Source of the DNA: an uncultured bacterium
Lineage (GTDB): Bacteria; Cyanobacteriota; Vampirovibrionia; Gastranaerophilales; Gastranaerophilaceae
Direction: 5' to 3'
Assembly (NCBI GenBank): GCA_902776035.1
Contig: CACYOO010000004.1
Span: forward strand, 62,001-126,000
Length of the DNA stretch: 64,000 nucleotides
The translations under genes were made by a program, and so were the position numbers. The first letter of the stretch is position 1; each line of letters begins with the position of its first letter. The notes beneath the pieces are model-generated. The model was given only the letters and a program-made list of their open reading frames with translations, made no database searches and had not been told where the DNA came from. This document shows, piece after piece, positions 26,162 through 34,846 of the stretch.

Positions 26162-27043
26162 ATGAGAAATATTGTTGTTTATACAAATAAAAAGACTTCT
26201 GAAGTAAAGGATACTCTTGAAAACCTGGATAATATTGAAGAATTAGACATAAGAGTTGAATTATCAGATGATTTAAAAAATTATGAACTTACAAATCCTT
26301 CTTTGGTAGTTATTGAAAATGTACCTAATTTAAAAGATGTTTTAATGACAACTAAATTTAAAGTTCCTGTTTTGTTTGTTGGGGATGTTATCACGGATGT
26401 TACTGTTAGAGCGTTAAGCTTTGACTATATTTCAAAACCGTTTAACAAAGATTTACTTGTAATAAGAGTACAATCTTTATTAAAAGTAAAAGAATTTCAT
26501 GATAAAATTGAGCAAGTTTCAACAACAGATGAACTTACCGGTTTACATAACCGTAAATATCTGCAAGAACGTTTGGATGCAGAAATTTCACGTGCAAGAC
26601 GTTACAAAACTCCTCTATCATGCTTATTATTTGATATAGACTTTTTCAAAGTTGTAAATGATATGTATGGTTACGAGTGGGGCGATGTATTACTTAAGAA
26701 TTTTGCAGATAAATTAAGAGTAATGATAAGAAAAGAAGATGTATTGACAAGATATGGTGATGAAGAATTTATTGTAATACTTCCAAATACAACAGAAGAC
26801 AATGCATTTTTATTTGCAGAACGTTTTAGACGTAATATTGAGAAAATGGACTTTATTCCTGCAGGAGAAGAAGAAAGACACCCAATTACAGTTTCAGGAG
26901 GTATTTCTACTTACCCATGCTTGGCTAATGTGGATGAAGATGCAAATACTATTATAAGATATGCTGAACATGCTCTTTACAACGCTAAAAAACGTGGTAA
27001 AAATAAGATTGTTCAATTCTCTCAAATTAATCTGGAATTTTAG
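26162..27043 (+). CDS. Degenerate receiver-GGDEF protein
   Basis: A 293-residue protein with an N-terminal receiver-like domain (1-118) and a C-terminal GGDEF domain (about 125-290). The receiver has Glu52 in LVVIENVP where the phospho-accepting Asp is expected, though the SKPF lysine is kept. The GGDEF active-site loop reads RYGDEEF (Gly199-Asp200-Glu201-Glu202-Phe203), so the second glycine is replaced. The inhibitory-site RxxD is present as RKED (190-193), five residues upstream. It may bind c-di-GMP rather than make it; this is inference. The start at 26162 has AGGAG upstream; an earlier frame start at 26120 does not. Confidence 0.85.
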   Translation: MRNIVVYTNKKTSEVKDTLENLDNIEELDIRVELSDDLKNYELTNPSLVVIENVPNLKDVLMTTKFKVPVLFVGDVITDVTVRALSFDYISKPFNKDLLVIRVQSLLKVKEFHDKIEQVSTTDELTGLHNRKYLQERLDAEISRARRYKTPLSCLLFDIDFFKVVNDMYGYEWGDVLLKNFADKLRVMIRKEDVLTRYGDEEFIVILPNTTEDNAFLFAERFRRNIEKMDFIPAGEEERHPITVSGGISTYPCLANVDEDANTIIRYAEHALYNAKKRGKNKIVQFSQINLEF

Positions 27044-27065
27044 TTAATAATTTTATTTATAATTC

Positions 27066-27101
27066 AAAAACACCTGCTTACAAAATGTAACAGGTGTTTT
27101 T
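27066..27101 (+). terminator. Rho-independent terminator
   Basis: AAAAACACCTG (27066-27076) pairs with CAGGTGTTTTT (27091-27101), and an inner TTACA/TGTAA extends the stem. It ends the GGDEF gene and, read from the other strand, also lies just past hydG. Confidence 0.85.
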
Positions 27102-27121
27102 GTTATATATAAATAATAATA

Positions 27122-28540
27122 TTAAAATCTAAAATCACGTTCTCCGTGTTCTATTTGATTTAAAATTTCTTTTGTTTTTTCTTGAATTTTTTCATTTGTT
27201 AATGTAGGAATTTCTTTTTGAATAAGTTTTTCACCTACTTCTTTTGTTGAATTTGAAGCATAATCTTCCAAATATTCTTTCAACGTTATAATTGCATTAG
27301 GATGACAGCAGTTTTGAATTTGTTTAGATTTACATATTTCCATAAACCTTTCACCTGTTCTGCCTTCACGGTAGCATGCAGTACAAAAACTAGGTAAATA
27401 TCCTATTTCCATAAGCCATTTCATAACCTCATCCAATGTTCTTGTATCACTTACATCAAATTGAGAAGAATCTTCTTCAGTGTAGTCTTGTTCATCGTAT
27501 CCGCCTACAGATGTTTTTGAACCGCCTGAAATTTGGGATATGCCAAGATGTAAAACTTTTGCTCTGATATCTTTTGTTTCTCTTGTAGAACAAATCATAC
27601 CTGTATACGGAACTGCTATTCTGATACATGCTACAATTTTACAGAAAGTATCGTCATCGATACCGTTTTCAAAAGAACTCGGATCAATATCATTTGCCTT
27701 TCTTATTCTAGGAACACTGATTGTATGAGGTCCTACGTTATGTACTGCTTCTAAGTGTTCAGCATGCATTAACAGACCTGCAAATTCATATTTATAAGTT
27801 GATAGTCCAAATAATACACCTAAGCCGACATCATCTATACCGCCTTCCATAGCTCTGTCCATTGCTTCTGTATGATAATCATAATTATGCTTTGGACCTG
27901 TAGGATGAAGTATTTCATAGCGTTTTTTGTCATAGGTTTCTTGGAAAAGAATATAGGTGCCTATTCCTGCCTCTTTTAATTTTCTGTAATTTTCTACTGT
28001 AGTTGCTGCAATATTTACGTTAGCACGTCTTATTGCTCCGTTTTTATGTTTTACACTGTATATTGTTTTCAAACTTTCCAAAACATATTCGATAGGATTA
28101 TTAACAGGATCTTCTCCTGTTTCTATTGCAATACGCTTGTGTCCCATATCTTGTAGTGCAATAACTTCTCTTTTTATTTCATCTTGTGTCATTTTTTTAC
28201 GTGGAATATCTTTGTTTTTTGCATGATATGGACAGTATATACATCCGTTTACACAGTAATTTGAAAGATAAAGAGGCGCAAATAAAACTATTCTGTTTCC
28301 ATAAAAATCTTTTTTAATTTGCTCTGCAAGTTTATTTATTTCTCTATTTTTATCTTCAAGTTCACAAGCTAATAAAACGGATGCTTCTCTATGAGAAAGT
28401 CCTTTTCTTTCTTTTGCTTTTTCCAAAATTTTGTCTATTAATTCAATATTATTTTTATTCTCATCCGCATATTTTAAAGTTTCTTTTATTTCTTCATCAG
28501 AAATAAATTCCTCTGCTTTTAAAGATTTTACATCATACAT
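27122..28540 (-). CDS. hydG: [FeFe] hydrogenase maturase HydG
   Basis: A 472-residue radical SAM tyrosine lyase that supplies the CO and CN ligands of the [FeFe] hydrogenase H-cluster. The radical SAM site is CVNGCIYCPYH (CxxxCxxC), and the C-terminal second cluster region has CTACYREGRTG and CCHPNAI. Length and motifs match HydG rather than ThiH. The TM1266-type regulator gene lies directly upstream on the same strand; hydE, hydF and the hydrogenase itself are not in the window. The ribosome site is a purine-rich AAGAAAGAAG. Confidence 0.93.
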   Translation of the reverse strand: MYDVKSLKAEEFISDEEIKETLKYADENKNNIELIDKILEKAKERKGLSHREASVLLACELEDKNREINKLAEQIKKDFYGNRIVLFAPLYLSNYCVNGCIYCPYHAKNKDIPRKKMTQDEIKREVIALQDMGHKRIAIETGEDPVNNPIEYVLESLKTIYSVKHKNGAIRRANVNIAATTVENYRKLKEAGIGTYILFQETYDKKRYEILHPTGPKHNYDYHTEAMDRAMEGGIDDVGLGVLFGLSTYKYEFAGLLMHAEHLEAVHNVGPHTISVPRIRKANDIDPSSFENGIDDDTFCKIVACIRIAVPYTGMICSTRETKDIRAKVLHLGISQISGGSKTSVGGYDEQDYTEEDSSQFDVSDTRTLDEVMKWLMEIGYLPSFCTACYREGRTGERFMEICKSKQIQNCCHPNAIITLKEYLEDYASNSTKEVGEKLIQKEIPTLTNEKIQEKTKEILNQIEHGERDFRF

Positions 28541-28560
28541 AAATTTTCTTCTTTCTTTTT

Positions 28561-28809
28561 TTATATTTTTGAATACACTGTTTTTGCATTAACATGCTCC
28601 AATTTACCTATTTTACCTGTTAATGCGTTGATTATATCTGTTTCTGCATCAAGAACAACACTTATTATGCAAATATTCTTTTTATGGTATGGTATTCCCA
28701 TTCTGCCAATAATATATCTTGAATACTCTGACAATAATTTTTGAACATCAGGTACTACAACATTGTTTTCAATCATTATAGCTATTACGGCAACTCTTGT
28801 TTCTGTCAT
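28561..28809 (-). CDS. TM1266-type iron-only hydrogenase system regulator
   Basis: An 82-residue protein that matches the small ACT/NikR-C-like TM1266 family: RVAVIAIMIENN, YIIGRMGIPYHKKNICIISV and the closing KIGKLEHVNAKTVYSK. The family is linked to [FeFe] hydrogenase maturation genes, and here it precedes hydG by 20 bases. Its regulatory role is inferred from such linkage, not proven. AAAGGA lies 6 bases before the ATG. Confidence 0.85.
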   Translation of the reverse strand: MTETRVAVIAIMIENNVVVPDVQKLLSEYSRYIIGRMGIPYHKKNICIISVVLDAETDIINALTGKIGKLEHVNAKTVYSKI

Positions 28810-29173
28810 ATTTTTCCTTTCACAAAAAAAAATTCATACCCACAAAAGATATGAAATACATGCTCAATTAAAAATTCTTAAACATAAAATAATTTCTTAT
28901 CTTTCCTTAAAGAAAACATCTCGAAGGTTAGGTATATAACAGTTTTATTTCAAAAAAAAAATTTGTCAAATGTTTATTTTATATAAAAATAAATTAATAT
29001 TTTTTCTACTACAGAAAGAGTATTTTTAATAAAATTTGTGTAAAAAAATGTTAAGTTTCCGTATAATAAACATGAGTATTATTGACTTTTAGCTAAACAT
29101 TCTTAAAAAGAATATAGCAAAAATAATCAAATATGCAAACATGTTATATTACATAATAAAAGGAGAGTAGCTT
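28810..29173. other. Divergent intergenic region, 364 bases
   Basis: Very AT-rich DNA between the divergent hydG unit and the 29.2-32.4 kb cluster. I see a candidate plus-strand -10 TATAAT at 29062-29067, a small ATTCTT-aaa-AAGAAT hairpin near 29099-29113, an extended -10-like TGTTATATT at 29142-29150, and AAGGAGAG before the ATG at 29174. I find no RNA gene or riboswitch that I recognise. Confidence 0.4.
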
Positions 29174-30505
29174 ATGGGCATGGCAGCATCACAGGCAAGA
29201 TATTTAGGTCTTACCGCAAGAAAAACAAACGTAGAGTATGAAGGACAGCAAATCAATCAGGCAAGAACGGCTTTAAGTAATCAATCTGCATCCTTATGGA
29301 ATCAGATGTTGTCGTTATCCGTACCTACTGTACCTGAAATAACAGAATATACAACACATCAATATTCTTTTTCAGATGGTTATAATAATTATACATTATC
29401 AAATATTCAAACCGTTGACCATGAAGAAGATGGTGTAAAATACAATGCACAGGTTACATACTATTATAATCAAGATTCATATAAATCTGTTCAATCAAGA
29501 AATACAAATCCACAAGTACAGAGTGTAACTTCTGCTAAAGTTGTAGATACTAAGAGTTTTGGTCTTCAATATACAACTACAGCAGGTACTGTTAAAATTA
29601 CAAGTGGTACGGATGATCAAGGTCAAAGTTTAGCAGGTACGAATGCTACGGTTACAAAGATTACTGATACATCTTCTGATGCATATAAAAATTATTTAAA
29701 AGCAAATAATTTAACAGAATTACCGGAAGGAACAAATTTATTTACAATAACTTATCAGGATACTGCAGGTAATTCTGTTACAAGATATACTACAAGTTCA
29801 ACCGATATATCAAGTCAGACAACAGAAGATTCAATTACTCTTCAAACTGAAAATATAAATAATGATCCATATTACATGTTAGGTAATACTAAAGCAGAAA
29901 AATATGTAGCAGGAGCAGATATTGAGTTAGATGCTGCCTATGAACAAATATTGTTTGATTTCCCTAATTTACAAGGAAAAGAAATGTGGGTATACGAAAA
30001 GAATGGTCATAGAGTATTTGCTACAAAAGAAGAATTAGATGCATGTATTGCCAGCGGTCAAGATTCAGTAAAAGAAGATGAATTTAAAATATCATCATCA
30101 ATAGATTATCAAGATCCGTTGAATCAATATTATGCAGCAACAATCAGCCAGAGAATGGAAGTAAAAGATTATGCAATCTTAGATGATGCAACCGGCTCTG
30201 GCAGATATGCAAATATCAAATTAAGAGATTTCAGCGAAAATTTTGATTTAAAATCAGAAGAAGTAACCGATCAAAATTCATATAATGATGCAATGAATCA
30301 ATACTATTATGATGTTGCACAATATGAAAAACAAATGACAGATATTAATGCTAAAACATCAATAATTCAAGAACAAGATAGAACTCTTGAATTACGATTA
30401 AAGCAGTTAGATACCGAACAAAAGGCATTAACTACAGAAATGGATGCAGTAAAAGGTATTATTCAAAAGAACGTCGAATCAACATTCAAGACATTTGGCG
30501 GTTAA
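29174..30505 (+). CDS. Large MGMAASQAR-family protein of unknown function
   Basis: A 443-residue protein. The N-terminal 42 residues are helical and start MGMAASQARYLGLTAR, followed by NVEYEGQQINQARTAL. The centre (about 55-370) is Thr/Ser/Asn-rich and probably beta-structured. The C-terminal 70 residues are a coiled coil (TLELRLKQLDTEQKALTTEM). There is no Sec signal. Helical ends around a variable middle resemble flagellin/axial or type III-secreted proteins in layout, which is analogy only. It heads a five-gene same-strand cluster whose last member shares the N-terminal motif. AAGGAGAG lies upstream. Confidence 0.6.
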   Translation: MGMAASQARYLGLTARKTNVEYEGQQINQARTALSNQSASLWNQMLSLSVPTVPEITEYTTHQYSFSDGYNNYTLSNIQTVDHEEDGVKYNAQVTYYYNQDSYKSVQSRNTNPQVQSVTSAKVVDTKSFGLQYTTTAGTVKITSGTDDQGQSLAGTNATVTKITDTSSDAYKNYLKANNLTELPEGTNLFTITYQDTAGNSVTRYTTSSTDISSQTTEDSITLQTENINNDPYYMLGNTKAEKYVAGADIELDAAYEQILFDFPNLQGKEMWVYEKNGHRVFATKEELDACIASGQDSVKEDEFKISSSIDYQDPLNQYYAATISQRMEVKDYAILDDATGSGRYANIKLRDFSENFDLKSEEVTDQNSYNDAMNQYYYDVAQYEKQMTDINAKTSIIQEQDRTLELRLKQLDTEQKALTTEMDAVKGIIQKNVESTFKTFGG

Positions 30506-30571
30506 TAATTAAACGGTTAAAAAAAATATTGCAGGAAAAACAGTACATTACATAACATAAAGAGGTCGAAT

Positions 30572-31420
30572 ATGTCATATAAAAATGATAGTTTATTAGT
30601 AATAGCAAACAAATTTGGTTCTGCATCAAGTGATGCAAAAGTTCAATTGTACGAAACTTATGACAGATTAAGAGATTTAACAGTATCCGGATCTGCAAGT
30701 TCCGGTACAGGTTTTGAACTTGCAGGCGGTGCATTGTATAAATTAGCAAGTTTATTTGCTCCGTCATCATTTATGACAACAATGGGTGGTACAGATTCGT
30801 TTAATATTCCGGGTACATCCTATTGGTCTCCTATTACCGGTTCAACAGCTCAGGTAAATGGTGCGACTTCTGCATTTGGTATTGGTAACTTAGGCAACTT
30901 CTCCGGATTTCCAAGCGGTGCATCAGGTATTTCTAATAGCGGATTTACAACAGGCGGTGCATCAGGTATTAACAATTTACTTTCAGGACTTGGTACTTCA
31001 TCCGGAGTTGTAACAGGTGGTGCTTCTTCTATAGGTGGAATTGCAGATATTGCAAGTGCTACTGCTTACGGTGTAGGTACAGCCAATGGTTACGGTATCG
31101 GTATGCAAAATGTTGTAATGCCTGTTGCCGGTATAATTTCAGGATGGGGCGGCATTATGACAGCAGCCGCTCCATACTTGGGTGAATACGGACTTCCTGC
31201 AATAGTTATGGGTAACTTGATGCAGGGTACTTCTTCTGCCGCATTAGCAGCTTACCAAAATGTTTCTGCAAATATTTTATCTAATGCTGATACAATTCTG
31301 TCAAACAAAGTAAGAAATATTGAAACTGTTTGCAAAATGCTTGATACTCAAGGTGAAATTGTAAGAAAAATGCTAAAAGAAGGTATGGATTCAGATTCAA
31401 AAGCTATTCAAAACTTATAG
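30572..31420 (+). CDS. Gly/Ser-rich protein with a hydrophobic centre
   Basis: A 282-residue protein: a helical start (about 1-37, KVQLYETYDRLRDLTV), a long Gly/Ser/Ala-rich region (about 38-170, with repeated GGASGI units), a hydrophobic patch at about 180-215 (MPVAGIISGWGGIMTAAAPYL) and a helical, coiled-coil-like C-terminus. Hydrophobic core plus helical ends recalls secreted pore or translocator proteins, but I have no family match. AAAGAGG precedes the ATG. It is the second gene of the 29.2-32.4 kb cluster. Confidence 0.55.
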   Translation: MSYKNDSLLVIANKFGSASSDAKVQLYETYDRLRDLTVSGSASSGTGFELAGGALYKLASLFAPSSFMTTMGGTDSFNIPGTSYWSPITGSTAQVNGATSAFGIGNLGNFSGFPSGASGISNSGFTTGGASGINNLLSGLGTSSGVVTGGASSIGGIADIASATAYGVGTANGYGIGMQNVVMPVAGIISGWGGIMTAAAPYLGEYGLPAIVMGNLMQGTSSAALAAYQNVSANILSNADTILSNKVRNIETVCKMLDTQGEIVRKMLKEGMDSDSKAIQNL

Positions 31421-31429
31421 GATAAAATT

Positions 31430-31654
31430 ATGGAAAGACGTACATATTTAAGATGTGCTATAAATGCATTATTTGTAAATAATTTCTTTATACAGTTAAT
31501 TAAACACATTGTAAATTTTTATTACGATTTGTTCACATTTGTACCTGAACAATTAAAGGTTTCAAAAAATGTGCCGATAAAGAATAATGTGAATACAAAA
31601 AACGATATAGTTTTTTTAAGTATCACGGGAGACAAGATGACCGTACATGATTAA
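31430..31654 (+). CDS. Hypothetical small protein
   Basis: A 74-residue protein with a hydrophobic/aromatic stretch around residues 13-38 (ALFVNNFFIQLIKHIVNFYY) and a polar tail. It follows the Gly/Ser-rich gene by 9 bases, with AGGA before the ATG, and so is probably co-transcribed. I do not recognise it. Its size, position and amphipathic helix would suit a chaperone or membrane tether for its neighbours; this is speculative. Confidence 0.45.
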   Translation: MERRTYLRCAINALFVNNFFIQLIKHIVNFYYDLFTFVPEQLKVSKNVPIKNNVNTKNDIVFLSITGDKMTVHD

Positions 31655-31753
31655 GACATGTTACAAAACAGTTAAAATTTAGGCAATAATTAGCCAAAAC
31701 ATGTTTTTAATAAAGTGAAGGTCAATCTATAAAGTAAAACAAAGGGGAACATT

Positions 31754-32029
31754 ATGGTTCAAGTAGAAGCTTTACAGACTAACCTTAAAAGATTAACTAA
31801 TTTTTTAGTATATACAAAGAATTATTTAATCAGACATAATCCGATAAAAGAAGCATTGGATTCTATTGTAGCAAGTCTTAAAGAAGCTCTTACAGTACGT
31901 AAAAAGTTAAAAATGGCTCGTTACAGAGTTAATTACAATTTATACAGATTTAACAAATTAGAATCACAAATTGCTGAAAATAGTCAACATGCTTTCTTAA
32001 CGGGTAAAAACTTAAACGCAACCAGATAA
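31754..32029 (+). CDS. Hypothetical small helical basic protein
   Basis: A 91-residue, strongly helical, basic protein (EALQTNLKRLTNFLVYTKNY; EALTVRKKLKMARYRVNYN) without signal peptide. AAAGGGGAA lies 6 bases upstream of the ATG. It sits 11 bases before the 107-residue paralogue of the first gene in this cluster, so the two are coupled. Function unknown. Confidence 0.5.
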   Translation: MVQVEALQTNLKRLTNFLVYTKNYLIRHNPIKEALDSIVASLKEALTVRKKLKMARYRVNYNLYRFNKLESQIAENSQHAFLTGKNLNATR

Positions 32030-32040
32030 GGAATAAAAAA

Positions 32041-32364
32041 ATGGGTTTATTGACAGCTTCTTTGAGAATGTTCTCATTGAATTCACAGAGATTAGACTTA
32101 GAATACAAGGTTCAGCTTGTATCTCAGGCAAAGACAGAAATTGCAGCACAAAGTGCTCAGTTGGTTCAAGCAGGAACTGATTTGTCTGCCGATAGTCCGG
32201 TGTTGAAACAGCTTGAAGCAAGAAAAGAAAGGTTACATTTGTTAGAAAAGAAATTGGATCAGCAAATGTTGCACTATCAATCTCAGCTTGCAATGATTAA
32301 TACTGAGTATGCATCCTGTCAAAAACAGTTTGAGTCTAATGTAAAATCAAGTTGTTCTTATTAG
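32041..32364 (+). CDS. Short MGMAASQAR-family protein
   Basis: A 107-residue all-helical protein. Its first 42 residues align without gaps to the start of the 443-residue protein at 29174, with 14 identities, including MG at the start, EY, the Q-QA-T series and QSA-L. The rest is coiled coil (KQLEARKERLHLLEKKLDQQ) with two cysteines near the end. It looks like a compact version of the large protein without the variable middle. AAGGA precedes the start. It is the last gene of the cluster. Confidence 0.55.
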   Translation: MGLLTASLRMFSLNSQRLDLEYKVQLVSQAKTEIAAQSAQLVQAGTDLSADSPVLKQLEARKERLHLLEKKLDQQMLHYQSQLAMINTEYASCQKQFESNVKSSCSY

Positions 32365-32392
32365 TAAATAATTAAAAAATTTATAAAACAAG

Positions 32393-33085
32393 CTAAAATA
32401 CGATGCGAACATAATAGTTCTCATCGTATTTTAGTCTGTTTTGTAATGTAAGCATATCTTTATCTAAATGTATATATGATAATATTTTTGCGCATTTTTC
32501 ACGAATGGTATATTCTTTTATATTAGAACATTTTTTTAAAATTTCTTTTAAAGAAGAATAATCGGCATGTTCATGAAAATATTCTAATATCATAAGACAC
32601 CAATAAATCTTAAATATTTGCTTATTTATCTTGTATTTTCTATCTCTAAATGTAAATTTTGAGATTTCGTCGAGTGCATTATTAATTATATCTATTGCTG
32701 ATTTAGCATAGGATTTTGAAAATGCTATATTGCTTTCTAAATTTTTTACTGCTTCTATAACATTTCTGCAAACATTTCCGTCTATATCAATTGAGGCATT
32801 TGCGAATATTTCATAGTTTTTCTCATCATAAAATAATTCCGGCTGTTTGTTGATAAATTCATTTAACCTGTATGATACCGGCTCTCTAACTTTTCCGTCA
32901 ATTCCTGTCAGATTTGACACTAATAAATTTGCTTCATATTTATTTTTAATTGTATCCAAATTTAATATTGCATACTGTTTTTCAATAATATTACCAATTT
33001 CCAATAAATTTATTAATTCATCATGTGAAAAATGTTTTTCAAATATATTATAAATTTCTTTATTATTTGTCTTGGCTTTTATCAT
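32393..33085 (-). CDS. HEAT-repeat-like hypothetical protein
   Basis: A 230-residue all-helical protein with repeat-like units such as EANLLVSNLTGIDGKVREPV and IREKCAKILSYIHLDKD, characteristic of HEAT/ARM helical hairpins. Such proteins are usually binding scaffolds. No catalytic motif or signal peptide is visible. It is a single gene, convergent with the 29.2-32.4 kb cluster, with a probable leaderless start. Confidence 0.55.
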   Translation of the reverse strand: MIKAKTNNKEIYNIFEKHFSHDELINLLEIGNIIEKQYAILNLDTIKNKYEANLLVSNLTGIDGKVREPVSYRLNEFINKQPELFYDEKNYEIFANASIDIDGNVCRNVIEAVKNLESNIAFSKSYAKSAIDIINNALDEISKFTFRDRKYKINKQIFKIYWCLMILEYFHEHADYSSLKEILKKCSNIKEYTIREKCAKILSYIHLDKDMLTLQNRLKYDENYYVRIVF

Positions 33086-33100
33086 AAAAAAATTATAGCA
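33086..33100 (-). promoter_or_regulatory. Extended -10 box, probable leaderless start
   Basis: On the minus strand TGcTATAAT (33100-33092) is a perfect extended -10; six bases later comes the ATG at 33085. No Shine-Dalgarno is present. Confidence 0.65.
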
Positions 33101-33200
33101 TAATTTTATATATCTTTTCGACTAAATAAAATAGTATTTTAGAATGATAAATTTTTATGAATAGTGTTATATACTTGGCTGTAAATAAGGGGGAAATAAT

Positions 33201-33383
33201 ATGGGAATTTTTGAAATATTAAAGCAATCACTTTCAATGAAGAATGATGAAAAAATGAGAATAGGACTTTCTAGTTTTAAAACAAATACAAAGAAGATAG
33301 AAAATGCAACAGCACTTTCTCAATCAATTACAAATAAGGATATAAGATTATCTGATTTGATGAGAAGAACAAGCTGCTATTAA
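33201..33383 (+). CDS. Hypothetical 60-residue protein
   Basis: A small, basic, Ser/Thr-rich protein (MGIFEILKQSLSMKNDEKMR, ending MRRTSCY). The start is preceded by a strong AAGGGGGAA, which supports it being real despite its length. No domain is recognised. It lies alone between divergent and convergent neighbours. Confidence 0.45.
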   Translation: MGIFEILKQSLSMKNDEKMRIGLSSFKTNTKKIENATALSQSITNKDIRLSDLMRRTSCY

Positions 33384-33398
33384 ATCTGTTGTAAAGCT

Positions 33399-34676
33399 TT
33401 AGCCAACTAAAATACCTGCAATAGCAGCAGATATAAAGCATGTAAAAGTACCGCAAATTAATGCTCTCATTCCAAGTCGGGCTATATTTTTTCTTTGGTT
33501 AGGTGCTAATTGACCAATACCTCCAATTTGAGATGCAATAGAACCGAAATTACCAAAAGAGCAAATTGCAAATGAGCATATAACAAAAGCTTTGTGGCTT
33601 AAAACATCTTTTATTGCAACTAAATCTGTGTATGCAAACATTTCATTTACCATAATCTTAGTACCGATAACACCACCGACATTGAATATATCATGCATTG
33701 GAGTTCCCATAATAAGGGCAAATATTGCGAAGAACTTACCTAAAATCATTTTAACGGATAAATGAGGCAAGTCTAAGCCCAAAACAGGCCCTGTTAAATG
33801 ACATGTGTTGTAAATTAAACTACCGCCCCATGCTAAGATATAGTCAAGCATTGAAATTAAAGCAACCATTGCAAGTAACATTGCCACAACATTAAGTGAA
33901 ACCATCATACCTTCGGATGCACCTGATGCAATTGCATCAAATACATTTGAATGAGTTTTCCTTCTGCTTATTTTTATGTTTTCCATTGTTTCCGGCTCAC
34001 CTGTTTCCGGATATACAAGCTTTGTTAAAACTAAAGCTCCCGGAACAGCCATTACTGCTGAAGCCAAAACATATTCTGCAGGTATACCCATTGAAATATA
34101 TATTGGCATCATTGCTCCTGAAGTACATGCCATTGAACCTGCCATTGATGATAATAATTCAGAACGTGTTAATTTTGCCAAATATGGTTTAATCATGATT
34201 TGTGCAGTTATTTGACCAACTAAAGCACTTGCAACGTTTGATAATGCTTCTGCTCCTGATACATGCATTATTTTATTCATTGCTTTTCCCAAAACGGTTA
34301 CTATCTTTTGCATTATGCCATAATAGTAAAGAATATTTACTACCATCATCATAAATATTGTTGCACTTATTAGTTGTAATGCAAAAACACTTGCTCCTTC
34401 ACCAAATACCGCAGGAAATTTTGCACCGTCTAATAACGGTCCAAATACAAATTTGCCGCCAATTGTTGCAAATTCAAGCATTTTTTGAATTGCAATACCT
34501 ATTCCTAAAAATATTTTTTGACCTAACGGAACTTTAAATATAAAAATTGCGAATAAAACCTGTAATGCAAAACCTACACCTACTGTTTTATAATTAATTG
34601 CTTTTTTATTGTTAGAAATTGCAAACGCAATAGCCAACATTATAATTATACCTATGATACCGATAAGTTTTTCCAT
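33399..34676 (-). CDS. Concentrative nucleoside transporter (NupC/CNT family)
   Basis: A 425-residue inner-membrane symporter with about ten segments. It shows CNT hallmarks: KVPLGQKIFLGIGIAIQKML near residues 48-67, SAEALSNVASALVGQ-like ...GAEALSNVASALVGQ, MTSGAMMPIY-like CTSGAMMPIYISMG, and ICSFAICSFGNFGSIASQIG near the end. It imports nucleosides with Na+ or H+; substrate preference is not readable. AAAAAGGAG precedes the ATG. No nucleoside catabolism genes are adjacent. Confidence 0.92.
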   Translation of the reverse strand: MEKLIGIIGIIIMLAIAFAISNNKKAINYKTVGVGFALQVLFAIFIFKVPLGQKIFLGIGIAIQKMLEFATIGGKFVFGPLLDGAKFPAVFGEGASVFALQLISATIFMMMVVNILYYYGIMQKIVTVLGKAMNKIMHVSGAEALSNVASALVGQITAQIMIKPYLAKLTRSELLSSMAGSMACTSGAMMPIYISMGIPAEYVLASAVMAVPGALVLTKLVYPETGEPETMENIKISRRKTHSNVFDAIASGASEGMMVSLNVVAMLLAMVALISMLDYILAWGGSLIYNTCHLTGPVLGLDLPHLSVKMILGKFFAIFALIMGTPMHDIFNVGGVIGTKIMVNEMFAYTDLVAIKDVLSHKAFVICSFAICSFGNFGSIASQIGGIGQLAPNQRKNIARLGMRALICGTFTCFISAAIAGILVG

Positions 34677-34846
34677 ATTAACTCCTTTTTAATAATTCAA
34701 TTGTACTAAAAATGATAAAAATTTGCATAATTATTTTATAAATTCTTTATTTAATGCAATGAATATTTACAAATGAATAAATTTTTTTAAATAAACGCTT
34801 TAAATACTGTTTGTAATATGTTATAATATATTATATTGTATCTTAA

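Noticed and set aside
28810-29173. Riboswitch or small RNA in the 364-base divergent region
   Set aside because: No recognisable aptamer core and only weak, short hairpins in very AT-rich DNA.
29174-32364. Calling the cluster a type III or flagellar secretion system
   Set aside because: No ATPase, export apparatus or ring proteins are present; only the layout of helical ends is similar, so I leave it unnamed.
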